This document shows positions 35,911 to 48,707 of a DNA stretch of 64,000 nt, one piece after another. How positions within the stretch are numbered: position 1 is the stretch's first letter; the number at the start of each line of letters is the position of its first letter. The translations under genes and the position numbers were made by a program. The notes beneath the pieces are model-generated. The model saw nothing but the letters and a program-made list of their open reading frames with translations, did not search any database and was not told the origin of the DNA. Source of the DNA: Glandiceps talaboti (taxonomy: Eukaryota > Hemichordata > Enteropneusta > Spengelidae); the NCBI RefSeq assembly GCF_964340395.1, contig NC_135555.1:8378931-8442930 (forward strand), read 5' to 3'.

Positions 35911-36814
35911 AGTTATGTCATTTGTACACGATTTTATGAAAAAAATTAATGTTTCCTGAAAACTTGAAGTTGATATGTAGGAAATGAAATTATGATAAGA
36001 ATTAGTATTGTTACAAACAGTGAAGAGAATTACCAGATCTTTGATAAAACAATTATTGGTGAACTTGCCAGAGTTCAATGATGAGTCACTCTCTGTAGAA
36101 AATGTAGTGTATTTGCATGTCATTCATTTAACTATAGATGTACAATTTGTAATTTATACATACCGGTAAATGACATCAGGAATTATTTATCAAATTGTTT
36201 CCAAATTATTGATGAAGGGTGATTTTCCAATTTTGTTTTCAACGTGTGTTAAAGAAATGGATAGATATAGGAGATAATCAATGAATATGTTTTGTAATGT
36301 TATTTTCAGTAGAATAAAGGCATTTGATTTTCTGCTATGTAAGTTGTCTGAAGTTGTTTTGATGTATAAGTTTTATCTATTAGAATGTAGTTACTTAGTT
36401 GTAGCGGTTAATACTTTGGTCATTAGTCTTTACACCATGCAGTATTTATCATGGTATTTTCAAACTGACCTTTGTTTCTAGATAATATTATACTCTGGAA
36501 TATAGATATTAAAGGGTTAGTAGGTGGCAAAAACAACCAGCTATTTTGCAATTTCTTGTCGCCTATTTTTTCAGGAATTCGTATTTTAAAACTTATTGGT
36601 TTCAATAACTATACATCCATAGTTAGGCAGATATATTAGTCTCCCTCATAGGTATTACCACCTACTTTTACAGTTTTAGCTGAAGCTGAAAGCAATACAT
36701 ATTTCGTTTTTGGAAATTTTTTTGTTTTATGATAAAAAATATCCTACATATGTAAATGCAGAATTGACCATTGTATACATCCATAATGGTCAGATAGTCT
36801 CCATTCAGATGATT

Positions 36815-37090
36815 CAGTCATGATGGTTGAATGGGTAGAGCTGCCAGCTTGAAGTTGCATTTTGAGCCTCATTCTGTCATTTTTTTCTGAATGGCTGAAG
36901 TCCTTGGGCAAGATTTGAACCATGAGTATGCCCAGTCAACCCAGCCATATGATTGGGGACCTGGTACGATAACATGTGATATGAAAATGAATCATGTGCC
37001 TTACAGAGGCTGCAATAGCTTGTATGTTCCCCCAGAGAGTTATAGAGTTATAGTACCATTGGGTCAACATAGGGGGCGGAACTGTGTGTT
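36815..37090 (+). mobile_element. SINE-like dispersed repeat, copy 1
   Basis: Matches 44895-45095: CTGAATGGCT(G/A)AAGTCC, GGGCAAGATTT(G/A)A, GGACCT(G/T)GTA(C/G)GATA, AGAGGCTGCAATAGC / AGAGGTTGTAATGGGC. The leader TTGAATGGGTAGAGCTGCCAGCTTGAAG resembles a degenerate tRNA A-box region, so a tRNA-derived SINE is possible. The 106-codon ORF across it is not a gene. Confidence 0.6.
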
Positions 37091-37445
37091 TGTGTGTACA
37101 AACATTCTGAGTATAACTTTAATTTCAATCTGTATATTTCTCTGTAAACTTCACAAACCTGAAACATTCTGTACTGGTGAATTGCTTCTCTTCTCATTCT
37201 ACAAAATTTGACAGTATTTACTAAATAACTACTTCACATAAAATTAAACTCTGCCTCTAACATTAGCTTCCTTTTCTTGCTTATTTGCAGAGTACGGTTC
37301 ACTGTTTCACCAGTTACAGACATTAGAATGGACCAAAAGTATAATGTGTTCTTCTAGGACACCAAAATTACAAACACTTGGCGACAACGGAAACTACTTT
37401 TAACACTGATACTTTTCCTTGTTACTATAAAAATTTTAACAATTC

Positions 37446-37655
37446 TTGGTACTTGCAATAGAATTTTACCTCATGCTAGCGGGTCAAAATAGAACAAGAT
37501 GGTTGACTTATTCTCACACGCACCTAGGCTATAGTAATGCATGTGTAGCACGTGGAGCGGAAGTTGTGGTGTCAACCAAGAAATTGAATAGCCTTTATTT
37601 TTATGACAAACATAGGTTGTAGAATTCTATTGCAGGTACTGAGAATTGAAACACT
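37446..37655. mobile_element. dispersed repeat, copy 2
   Basis: Partner of 12515-12710: ATTTTACCTCATGCTAGCG, AACAAGATGGTTGACTTATT and GGTGTCAACCAAGAAATTGA. Confidence 0.75.
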
Positions 37656-37892
37656 ATTACACTTGTAAAGTTGGATAATTTTATACTCTTTTCATGGTTT
37701 CAGATAAAGTCATAAAATTTCAACTTTTCTATGAATAATGCCTTGAATATTGCCTTGAAATCTTTGGACAGTCTATGACTTACAAAACAGAGAGGTAATT
37801 GTTTGAATGTTCAAGACATTGATCTCTCCTTTTTTAGGTGTCTACTTTTTCAGATATCTATTTATCAATTCACACTAGTGTAATCTTTCTAT

Positions 37893-38003
37893 GGGGTTAT
37901 GTGTTATTTTATGGGAGATTATGTGTTATTTTATGGGAGATTATGTGTTATTTTATGGGAGATTATGTGTTATTTTATGGGAGATTATGTGTTATTTTAT
38001 GCT
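37893..38003. repeat. 22-bp tandem repeat, about five copies
   Basis: Nearly identical units of ATTATGTGTTATTTTATGGGAG. The open frame over it is repeat-derived. Confidence 0.95.
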
Positions 38004-38269
38004 TGAAAATGAGAGTTTCTATCAAGTAAGTGGAGACTACTCCTACAACAGCACACACAGAGTAGACTAGCACAAGTAAATACCAACAAGTATTACTGGA
38101 AACACATCTTGTTTGCTGAATCTTTCACAATATTTCAAAAATTTTCCTGTTATCATTTTGTAAAACAAGTTTATACTTAACATTCCAATGTAGACATTCC
38201 TGTCTTTATGTTTCTGTATGTTTGATATCAATTTATTGTTTGTTGTTTTTGTATTTTGACCTTTGCCTC

Positions 38270-38755
38270 ATGGTTGGCAACCATAGTCCATTGATAGCAA
38301 CCATATTTGTATGGTTAGCAACCACAGTCCATTGATAGCAACCAGATCTGTTTGGTTAGCAACCATAGTCCATGGTTAGCAACCATAATCCATTGATAGC
38401 AACCATATTTGTATGGTTAGCAACCATAGTCCATTGATAGCAACCAGATCTGTATGGTTAGCAACCATAGTCCATTGATAGCAACCATGGTTCCAAGTTT
38501 AGTAACCATAGTTCATGGATAGCAACCATACTTCCACAGTTAGTAACCATAGTCAATAGTTCTATGTTTAGCAACTACAGTTGCATAGATAGCAACCATA
38601 GTTCCATGTTAAGCAAACATAGTTCCATGGTTAACAACCATAGTTGCATAGATGACAACCATATTTCCATGGTTAGCAACCATAGTTTCATAGCTAGCAT
38701 TCATAGTTCCATGGTTAGCAACCATAGTTCCAGTACTTGCCAACCAATTTCCAGC
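38270..38755. repeat. minisatellite on 'GGTTAGCAACCATAGTCCATTGATAGCAACCAT'
   Basis: About seventeen half-units of 26-33 bp, each ending in GCAACCATA; the 5' half uses TCCATTGATAGC and the 3' half TTCCATGGTTAGC. GGTTAGCAACC is an inverted repeat, so the array can form many small hairpins. Confidence 0.9.
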
Positions 38756-38924
38756 CTGGTAGCTAAGCCCTAACATGTCTTTGGGCTTCTACAATTTTAT
38801 TTCATTTTTTTCTTTTTTCATTGTTTTATTTTACTTGTTGACATATGAATATGTGCCCAATCATGATTATGATTTTAAAAAGGAAGCCTGCTATTGGTTT
38901 CTATGAAACTGCTGAAAATAAATA

Positions 38925-38938
38925 CTGCCCTCTAGTGG
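38925..38938 (-). promoter_or_regulatory. CTCF-like motif, reverse orientation
   Basis: CTGCCCTCTAGTGG, the reverse complement of CCACTAGAGGGCAG, close to the vertebrate CTCF core. It faces the two motifs at 34326-34393. Confidence 0.5.
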
Positions 38939-39611
38939 CCAATGTTATGAAATGCCGTGGGAGCTGTTGATATGTCCAGTCTGCTGAGTTGTGTTGTTAT
39001 GGTTACAAGGTCAGGATGGCTCGCTTTTGGATTCAATTCAAATATTGATATGTGTATATGGGTCTATATACTACTAAACTAGCGTACCATGTTTCTGGAT
39101 AAGTTTACTCAGTGGTTTGTTACGGATATGAGGGAAATACAAACATTATTTAGTAGTATACATGTCCGTATATGCATATTTGTGTATGTTTAATTTTTTT
39201 TGTTTATCTGTATGTTTAATAATGTATTTATCTGTTTGTTTGTTTGTTTGTTTATTTATTTTGTTATTTTAGCGCTGTTCTTAGGCCTACTGTGTTGAAA
39301 TTGCGTCACTTATTATAACTTCTATTCATGTATGGTTGATAAACAGTACTGGGCTACATATAACCTTACAGTGTACTCACTGTCTACATAACGGCCGCAA
39401 AATGATTTCTTGCATTGAATAACATAGTAAACTAAAAAGTTACGTACAATTTTGAATAGCCATGATTTGCTGAGGATAGAACAAACAAGTCTATAAAGAG
39501 GTATTTCCATCGTTATTTTCTAAAAACCGTCATGACATAAAACAGTAATAACAATATAACGTGTACATAACACTCAAAATGTTCAACTTTTTTGGTCGGA
39601 GGGCATTTAAT

Positions 39612-39960
39612 TTTGACAAGTTTTTACTAAATTTTAACCAAGATTGTCAGTACAAGTACTGGAATTACTTGAACTTGAACTTGTAATCGCAAGACTAATT
39701 CTAAAGAAGCTCCGAATGTACCTAAAACTATCCGTAATCTTATTTTGTCCGCCACAAATAGTACAGTTATAAACACGAACTGAATTATTAGGAGATTTAA
39801 CCACAAAAACAGGATTTTATCATTATCTAAATATAGTAGACGACCTCTGCTGAGCGTAAACAAGTTTACACCACGCAATGTCACAAATTGAGGATCCCTC
39901 ATTATTTTCATATTAACAGCCTATTATTCATATTCTTCTTCTTAATATTCGCCATTTTCA
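39612..39960 (-). other. unassigned ORF with hydrophobic segments next to a YY1-type box
   Basis: The minus strand from ATG 39911 encodes 94 residues with a central hydrophobic segment (LFLWLNLLIIQFVFITVLF) and a stop at 39627. About 40 bp upstream on the same strand lies GAAAATGGCG (39950), a YY1-type promoter word. I recognise no family and found no splice donor; it may be a real short exon or chance. Confidence 0.15.
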
Positions 39961-40278
39961 AAACATCGAGAACTGAAAAGGGTAAAAGCCACCACATGGC
40001 ACACAGGTGGGCACATATAAACGTTAATTTTAGACTAAACAACATCGTTTCAGTAAAGTCAATATGCTGTGAAGGCCACTTCTTACGTTCACTGTTGACA
40101 TGAATTCGTACCGTACCCCTGACCGTACTTTTACCATCACATGGTGTTATGACGCCATATTTTACAATTACTAAAAATAACTACCATACGTTTATACTCC
40201 GTCCGAAATAATGATTTGTTTTGACAGAATTGAACGAACCGAAATATAAATCTTTAATTGTTTTGTTGTTTCGTAGTT

Positions 40279-40638
40279 ATGACGTTAATATCGATATTAC
40301 TACTATATTTACATCTGGTATTATCTCACAGTTCTGTTCTACGTATAGTGTGTTTATCGTTGCATTACCTGTTCATTTCTAGCATATCTATATTTAAATC
40401 TATTTACATGAGGTTGTGTACAGTGTTCCAAATTGCTGTCAGTCTGAATTACGACAATATGTTTGCTTGTTTGCCCATCTTGTCTGTTTTCCCCGTTCTA
40501 ACAAGTAATCCACATTTGTTTGTTTGTACGATTTGTTTGTTTGTTTGTTTGTTTTTTATAATTTGTATAAATGTTCCATGTCTTATCAATATGTTAAACT
40601 CTATAGGCAATTTTGATGATTTTATTTTTAAAAAATAA
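40279..40638 (+). other. unassigned hydrophobic ORF, 119 codons
   Basis: ATG at 40279, uninterrupted to a TAA at 40638. Several Leu/Ile/Phe-rich segments suggest membrane helices, but part of it is the simple repeat TTTGTTTG near 40515-40552. No family recognised; it could be chance in T-rich sequence. Confidence 0.15.
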
Positions 40639-40867
40639 GAAGAAGAAAAGTGCGTGATGATTTAAATGTGTTCACTAATATATCCGCTGGGGTATAAGGT
40701 CAGTTGTGTGATTAGACAATATACAAATATATAGGTGTTTTGTTGTCGACAGTACATCGTTTATCGTGTTGTTCATGGTCAAAAATGGTATATCTTGTAT
40801 TATATCTGTATGTACAAATATATCTGTATATAAATATATATCACTTATAGTGTCCGGTTAATTAACC

Positions 40868-40898
<31 letters not shown>

Positions 40899-40975
40899 CA
40901 TACATACATACATACATACATACATACATACATACATACATACATACATACACATACGTACGTACGTACAATCAT
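40868..40975. repeat. (CATA)n microsatellite with (CGTA) end
   Basis: About twenty CATA/TACA units followed by CGTACGTACGTAC. Confidence 0.95.
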
Positions 40976-42763
40976 AAACGCAAACAAACAACACGCACGT
41001 ACATGCACGCGGAGAAACTAATACAAAAAGTAATAATTCTGTCACAAATATACGGTATGCACAGACAACAGACACGTCATCCTACTCATCCTATCAAATC
41101 GACTAATTTTCCTGTATGGTTGTACCATGGATAAAAATTTGTTGATGCAAACCAATAATTGCTAATGATGACGTCATATTCAGCATATGACACTTGTGTG
41201 GCTGGTACGGACAATTTATGTTATTTTACGGATAAATTCCAGATAAAGAGTTGGATTTTCAAGGTAAAAGTAGCTTTTTTTGAGTTCTAAGTACACAAAA
41301 TGATACCAAAAAAACCCAAAGCATATTTGAATTACGGCATTGGTGACGTCACTCAGACCGTGACAGTCGTCTTTCGCATGACACTTGCGTGCATTACACG
41401 CACATTGTTTATGTCCGTACACTATATAATAATGTGATATTACCATAGCAACAAAATACTTACAGAATTAACATTGTTTTGAAATTTCTATATTTTAACC
41501 CCTCTTTTTTTCATGGTTTAATTACGTATGGCATACTTTAAAGTAAAGTTTGGAGACTAACTGACTTGGAAGATTAAAAATAAATCAAGTTTAGATGGTA
41601 AATTATTTCACAGTAAGTCTATACCATAGTTAATTTATTATTATTATTATTTATTTGTTTATTAGTTCTCAAAAAGTATACATAATTCGCAGTCCACAAC
41701 AGAAAAACAATTAATACAAAAGCACTGAAATGATGACTAAGACGAAATACACAAATACTAGTAAACAAATACAACTCGGCAACGATTTAACAATCTGACA
41801 GCGGACCGGACAAAACTCTTTCTGTGTCGAACTTTGGAACATTTTAAAACAACGGTATCGTCAATAATTATCATTTCGTTGTTTTTGGTATTTTTTTTGT
41901 GTGTGTGCTATGAAAGGCTCCCAACGATTGCATCCTTGTTATTTATTGATAAGTTATAGTTAACGCTGAAATCCGAGGCCTTGTCGGGACACTCATAACC
42001 AACTTAAGTCAATTCAGGTTTCATTAACTTTAATTTATCAATATTTGCAGGAGATACACAAGTATAAGAAAAACACTGTATCAAGTAACTTTATCTAAAC
42101 TTAGCAGTGTATGTAAGTGTATTATTAGATCTCAGCAACGAGCATGTCCATTGTTTAAATTCGTAGTCAACGACCATTGTATTGATATCGACTAAGTTAC
42201 CGTTGACTTACTGATGACTTTCAAGTACATTTTGTATTGCCGTAAAGTTACATAATAGTGGGGGTTGAGCGTTGCCAATATCATCGATCTAGTCACGGCA
42301 TCGTGCATCCGGAGTAGACAAAGCCGGGAGACAATGCAAGTCGTTCGTCTCGGCAAAATAGCAACGACACAATCAATGTATGTTGTACACCTGATACATA
42401 CTGGCCAGGAGAGCAATCCATTGGGGACCTAACTGTCGACTGCCCTCTCTCGACTCGGAGAACCACCTTGCTCATTAAACAAAAAGGGTACTGTCCGTTA
42501 GGTCGTTGACTTCTCAGACCAGGTCCCAGGCCTTGTTTGGACAAATCGATGTGACTAGTATGTGGACAAAAGCCAATACTTGTAATCTGACTTGACGGGT
42601 TCCTAGCGAGGCCACTCGGGTGTGCATACGGACTTGTAAACATATCATGCATACGTTAGAATCAATTTTAAGAACTGGAAAGACCAGACATTATCAATTT
42701 ATCAATCAATAATTTTTGTTATCATTGGTATTGGCTAAATGTCGGTATTTTGGTCAAAGTTGA

Positions 42764-43515
42764 TTTTTTATCAAATCAAAATCAAAATCAAAAAATCTCT
42801 CTATTGTTCATATTATAAAGATAGTGGAAATATACATGTGTTGTTTTTGTTGCCACTTCAATGGTGGAGATTTAACACACAAACAGTTCAAAGCTTTTAG
42901 CGCGCTTTTGATCTGTTGTGGTCACTTATTGTATAATTTCGATGCTAAAAACGTTGAACTGCCTGTGTATTATAAACTTTCACTGATGGACATTTTTGAT
43001 CAGACATTACACATATATGAGAAATTAGCTTGGTTGTCAGTTTACAATTTAAAATAAAAGTGACAGTGGATTGATGGACAGATCAACTTTTAAAATTTCT
43101 CCTATATAAACAATTTTGGTAAAAATATATGTTAAAAGGTAAATTCAAGTTGTACACTGTGGATAATGTACAATCTGGTTTCGTATCAAATTCAAAACCG
43201 AACTTTCGTGCAAGATTTAAACTTGCCACTACACTACCTACAGATAATATTGACCACTATTTAACTGATACAATGTCTTTTTATAAGTTATTGACCAATT
43301 TCTAGTGAACATATCTCTAGTTTAATTTGATGAACGAAATATCCCAGTTACAGCTAGAGAAGGTTTGATAGGATCCTTGAAATACGAAAAAAAAACATCT
43401 GTAGAAACACGACACCCCTCTACACAACGTAAACATATATTGTCTAATTACAATTCTGTGTATAATATTAGATTTTTATATCGGCATTTTAATTTGATAA
43501 GTACATACATATATA
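42764..43515 (+). other. cluster of three short ORFs with protein-like composition, function unknown
   Basis: ORF A is open from 42764, with ATG 42836, to stop 43057 (73 codons from ATG), with AATAAA overlapping its end. TATATAAA follows at about 43103. ORF B is 43129-43305, 58 aa, with no low complexity. ORF C is open from 43326 without an ATG for about 65 codons, including NIPVTAREGLIGSLKYEKK, and its stop overlaps AATAAA. The tight stop/AATAAA/TATA spacing resembles compact viral or transposon genes. I recognise no family, and the pieces may be one decayed gene. Confidence 0.25.
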
Positions 43516-44894
43516 ATGTAATATATCAATAAAAAATACTGTTATATTTTTTTTTCTGAGTATTTTCACAGTCTGTAGATATGTGTCTGTATGAAGCAAA
43601 ACTTAACAAGTCCGTGCATGTATTTACATAATGTAACGTACAAATTAAATTGTCTAATAATTATAAAAATAATTTATTGTATGTATTTGTATAATGAAAT
43701 TTGTAGTGGTTCTGCGAAAAACTCGATTATAAATAACATTTCAAACAACAATATTTACAGATTACTCACCGAATAAAAAATATTTGAAGTTTGTTTTGAC
43801 CGTGAGTATAAATTTTAACTATGAACCAAATGTCCATGGGCATTCAATCATCGCAGCAACAGAATCCTGAATGTACATAATTAAATACAAGCTACCATAT
43901 ACATGCATGTTCCATCGTACCGTGACGTCATTTATTTATCTTATATATGGATATATTCAAATGCACTGTGTCAACGTCTAACTTAATTTCATAATTGAAC
44001 GACCACTAACAAAGTTTGGATTTTGTTAAAAGATGAACAGGTGAATGGGTAAGAATTTAAAACATCTGTTTTAAAAAACCGATATTGTTGTGGCCAAATC
44101 AATATAAATGTTGACACATCATATGTACAGAAGGTCGCAAAGTGAATACTACTAGTAGTAATAATAACGGTTTATTACGATACGTTGTGGCCTAATGGTC
44201 AAATTACGATTGTTACATTTACCACATAACGGACGAAGACACTGCTGGCAACTAAAAAGTATGGTAACATTTCAAATAAAACAAATTACAATGGACGAGA
44301 CACACTAGAGACAATCGGAACTTTTCTTCTGGATAATTTGTTTCCCTACGCCATGGAGAACTTTGCTACATGTGACGAATATCTTACTTTTCAATTTTAG
44401 GTAGATAATGTGCATGTAGTGTATATACACGTGAAATACAGATGTGTGGGAAGGTTCGAACTTAGGGGGCGTTTTCTTCCCACTGAAGAAGAATAGAGAA
44501 ATTATGACAATTACACCCACGTGCCAATTTTACAGTGATTTTGAAGTCGACCTTGTGATAAATAATTGCCAGTACTAAGATGTTTTCTAAAATTACCTTC
44601 TCCTTGTATGACCACTGTCTTAGCTTCTTCCGCTAAATCTTCCAGAAGTGTAAACAAAAATACCATCAACAGCTTGTTGTAAATAGGCGATGTTTTTTGG
44701 GTGGAATAGTTAACTTTTGCAATATGAAAGAAAAAATTTCATATCAAACACCAAAGCAACTTATATGATATTTTTGTACAGATAAACAACGTAATATTGT
44801 AAAGTTTTTACGTTAAAATTAAGAGGCCCTTAATTTGTAATTTAAAAACCGTCTTTAATCAGCAAAACATATATATGTACTCGCCTATGTCGTT

Positions 44895-45165
44895 TGTCTC
44901 TGAATGGCTAAAGTCCAGGGGCAAGATTTAAGCCACGATTGTTCCTCAGTCAGCCAAGCTGTATAACTGAGGACCTTGTAGGATAGAGCTCGAGGTTGTA
45001 ATTTGAATGCATTAATAGAGGTTGTAATGGGCTGTATGCTTCCAAGAGAGTTGAGGAAGTATAAAGGGCAGTTGTGCCGTTACAAGTCCGTATCAGGGGT
45101 AATCATTGTTCAGCGCTTTTAGCATAGTGTGGGAAAGTGCTACATAAAAGCTAGCATGACGTTGT
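44895..45165 (+). mobile_element. SINE-like dispersed repeat, copy 2
   Basis: Partner of 36815-37090 with a longer 3' part ending TTAGCATAGTGTGGGAAAGTGCTACATAAAAGC, a tail style seen in some invertebrate SINEs. Diverged, with no ORF. Confidence 0.6.
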
Positions 45166-45391
45166 TATATTTTTTTTTAAATCATTAATACTTCTGAAAA
45201 ATTTATATTTTTTTTCTTACATTTGCATGTAGTTTATTGAAAACAAAAATTCGCAATTATGCGAAATTGTACATAAAAAATGAAATTTATCAGAGGCACG
45301 TTTCACTTCTTTTTTCTTTCCCTTATTCTCCTTTACATTTCTTCTTCCTTCATTCACTCCGTATTAATATCTTTTAAGATAAATTAGGTCC

Positions 45392-45583
45392 ATGAAAGCC
45401 ACTTATATTGTTGTTTTATCGAACGAATTACAGTCTGTAAGTTGTGATATTAATAAAACACTCTTTTCTGACACTTCGACTGATGACTGTGTAACTAAAT
45501 TTAGTCCTGTGTGGTTACAGTGTGAAAAGTGGCAAACAATGAGCACTAAAACAAAATGTTTCATAAACGGATGTACGGTCTAG
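45392..45583 (+). other. unassigned 63-codon ORF, Cys-containing
   Basis: ATG 45392 to TAG 45583, balanced composition with five Cys. AATAAA follows at about 45645. No signal peptide and no family recognised; a small gene, a terminal exon or chance are all possible. Confidence 0.15.
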
Positions 45584-46301
45584 TCGGCAATTTATTCTTG
45601 TTGTTTACAATATAATCACTTTTAATATTGTTTTAATTTATCAATAAAAGAAGAGGAACCAATGGTTGACAATTTTATCAAATTTCAGTCGAATTACTAC
45701 AACCGTAAGCTATATTTTTCGACCGGTGGACCTTGTGGGGCTATCAATTTCAACATAATATAATATAATACATTGTGATTGGGACACAGAATTGAAACTG
45801 CAAATTGAAAGGAGGCTTGATTGCTGGCATCATCACTTCTTTGACATTGTACTATACATAAACTGAGGGGGCGATTAGTTTCAACGGCCAGGGACATGCT
45901 TAGGCGACAAAATGTTATAGTACAGAACATATCTAATCATCATTGACAAAAACAGCCCCTCCAAGCCCAAGACGACGGGAGAGAATTCTTTATCATCTCT
46001 ATCATAAACCAAGCCACAATTGACTTTACTTTGGTAGGTGTACACACGTGGGTAACAAACGCACATTTGTTTGACCTTCCTCGCAACCCCCATCCCATTC
46101 TACTTCCCTTCAAGGTATTACAGAAACATGGATATCCTCTATATTTGGGAAAGAAAGGCGGAATCCTTCACCTTAGGAGACTGACTCCCTAAGGTCTCAC
46201 ACAAATATACAGAATGTTATAATTTAAGAAATGTGTTTGCTCATTTGTTTTTCATTTATATATGAATTAATTTTCATCAATTCTGAGCAATATGGCATTG
46301 G

Positions 46302-46323
46302 TCTCGCGATAAAGATGACGTCA
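46302..46323 (+). promoter_or_regulatory. TCTCGCGA motif and CRE palindrome
   Basis: TCTCGCGA (46302-46309) lies seven bases before a perfect CRE TGACGTCA (46316-46323). TCTCGCGA is the core of a known CpG-promoter motif. It is followed by GTAAGT at 46331, as a short transcribed leader exon might show. Function inferred. Confidence 0.35.
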
Positions 46324-46493
46324 GTGAAAGTAAGTATTATTTGCTCAAATAGCATTCACAGTATCTGTTCAGCAGCTTGGAGAGCACAGAAGTGAAATAC
46401 CACTTTACTGGTAAACATGCACATGGGCGTCGGTTCAGCAGATGTGCATGGCAATGGCAAGGACAGAATACGTACCACTCCAGTAAGTCAGTG

Positions 46494-47100
46494 TCTGGTA
46501 ATTATAGGGTGAGACGGAATACCACTCCCGGTGTCTGCTCAGCAAGTAAGCATGACAATCATAGGGTGGAGTTGGAATACCACTCCCGGTGGGGTGCACG
46601 TGTCTGCTCAACAGGTAAGCATGGCAGTTATAGGATGGGGACGGAATATCACTCCCGGTGTCTGTTCAGCAGGTAAACATGGCAATTATAGGGTGGCGAC
46701 GGAATACAACTCCCGGTGCCAGTCTGTTCAGCAGGTAAGCATGGCAGTTATAGGGTGGGGACGGAATACCACTCCCGGTGTCTGTTCAGCAGGTAAACAT
46801 GGCAATTATAGGGTGGCGACGGAATACCACTCTCGGTGTCTGTTCAGCAGGTAAGCATGGCAGTTATAGGGTGGGGACGGAATACCACTCCCGGTGTCTG
46901 TTCAGCAGGTAAGCATGGCAGTTATAGGTTGGGGACGGAATACCACCCCCGGTGTCTGTTCAGCAGGTAAGCATGGCAATTATAGGGTGGCGACGGAATA
47001 CCACTCCCGGTGTCTGTTCAGCAGGTAAGCATGGCAGTTAAAGGGTGGCGACGGAATACCACCCCGTGCACAGTGTATGTTCAGCAGGTGTGTATGGCAC
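46494..47100. repeat. 58-bp minisatellite with a splice-like CAG/GTAAGC in each unit
   Basis: About ten copies of GTAAGCATGGCAGTTATAGGG followed by TGGGGACGGAATACCACTCC and CGGTGTCTGTTCAGCAG. Junctions read TTCAGCAG/GTAAGC, so every unit carries an acceptor-like and a donor-like word. Diverged copies extend back to about 46377. The GC content is higher than its surroundings. Confidence 0.92.
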
Positions 47101-48707
47101 TTATTATAATGTGGGGATACGAACACACACGGGCATAGCGCACGCATGAAGGCACGCACACACATAAACACATGTGACTATTAGTTCCGAATTTTTTTAT
47201 ATAAACCCATACCAATGGTAGACATCGATTAATATTATATCGATATTTGATCAATTAAACTTATGAAAGAAATTTCAATCAAATTAGACCAAACTCGTAA
47301 ACTAAATCGAATTAAAAAAATGCAGCGGGCACTATAATTGTGATCAAATAAAGTAAACTAATGAAACGAAAGAAAATAAATAAATAAATAAGAATGGAAT
47401 AAATCAAATTAAAATGAGTCAACACAAAATGAAGTGAAGAAAGAACAATAACAAATGAACTAAAGAATGGCAAAATAGCCAGATGGATAAAACTGCACAT
47501 AATCATTGCATGGAATAGAATACTATTAGGAGAGTTTGAATTTAACAAAACAGATCGTAACAACTTTCAGCACCATCAAATCACAAAAAACTTTTAAGTT
47601 GTTAAAACAGCCTTAATTTACGTGGATAGGTTTTTTATTTATGCAAGTGGAGTTAAATGCGTAATTATATTAAAGTATTTACCGTGTTTATATGTTAAGA
47701 GATACACTTAGACAAGTGGATTAGTACATAAATGGTACATATTATTATATATTTTTTTAAAGTACCTAATATTTGTAACGGGTTTAATGAATTACCAGCG
47801 ATCATGAAACACGGAATGCTAACAGTTTTAAATAAGACCATTATTTAAATACACAATTACAAACACACAAAGTCGAAAAAATAAAGTGTGCTCAAATATC
47901 AACACATTGTAGTATATCACGTGACCACTCATATAACTTATAAATCAACTTTACAAACCGTTATCAATTCAGTTAATACATTTTTTGCAAAAATCTTAAA
48001 ATAGAAATAGAAGTCGGCAAATGGAATAAACAAACTACTTTCTTCCGATGTTTGAAAACAGTTCGTCAAAATTGCTTTTAAAAAAATCGACAGGTGTATT
48101 ATGTGAGTTCAGTATCCGTACATAGGTATGGTTTGACCGTTTGTATTTTTCTACGGAAGTAAACACGTTGCTTTGAGTATTTTTATTCCCATCTTTGAAA
48201 ATTCAATACCAATTGTCACTTCTTCCGGAGACATTCGAGGAAAACATCTTGCCAACGTAATCTTCTTGTCGCTATATCACCTAAGGCGAAATTATGTCGA
48301 AGAAATTGGTCGAGACGTTGTATGCTAAACAGGTTCAAGTGTGATGTGGGACAATGATTTGACTGTCAGCGCTTCAATAGTCTGAACATGTGTTCACCCC
48401 AATATAAACAATAGGTAGAACAGCAGTCTCCTTGTTACTGTTAGGTATAAAAGGAACGATAAATTTAGAAACACTGTTGATTATTTTCTTTATTTCCAGT
48501 CTAAGGCCCCCAACATCAAGAAAAGGGGGACCCTTGAAAATATTTGAACGTAATATCGCTCCGACAGAAATAACGTGTTGTTTATCAGAGTCGAACGTGT
48601 AAAATTGATTTGGAATAGTAAGTTTTCCAAAATAATATCGGAACAAAACACATCTCATAATTTAGGGAGATTTAAAAATACTATAAAAGCCCCACAAGAC
48701 GCAAATA

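Larger units (their letters stand above)
33300..36810. other. intergenic stretch between SEH1 and the Gs-alpha gene, proximal part
   Basis: No gene recognised. Contains two CTCF-like motifs (34326, 34380) and a dispersed repeat at 35620-35910; the rest is AT-rich. Confidence 0.5.

Noticed and set aside
36891-37211. 106-codon ORF beginning MAEVLGQDLNHEYAQ
   Set aside because: Its first two thirds match another dispersed copy at 44.9 kb that is not open, so it is a repeat and not a gene.
42293-42652. 119-codon minus-strand ORF in a GC-richer patch
   Set aside because: No recognisable family, no splice or promoter context; the other frames are also partly open. Possibly an old repeat.
45697-46093. 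Minus-strand text LSPKHVPGR followed by a degenerate stretch, reminiscent of the HVPG..N..AD.LSR motif in retroelement RNase H regions
   Set aside because: Only one short word matches and the rest is broken; not enough to call a retroelement.
48374-48658. 94-codon minus-strand ORF upstream of Gs-alpha
   Set aside because: Protein-like in parts but no family, and it lies in the likely promoter region; left uncalled.
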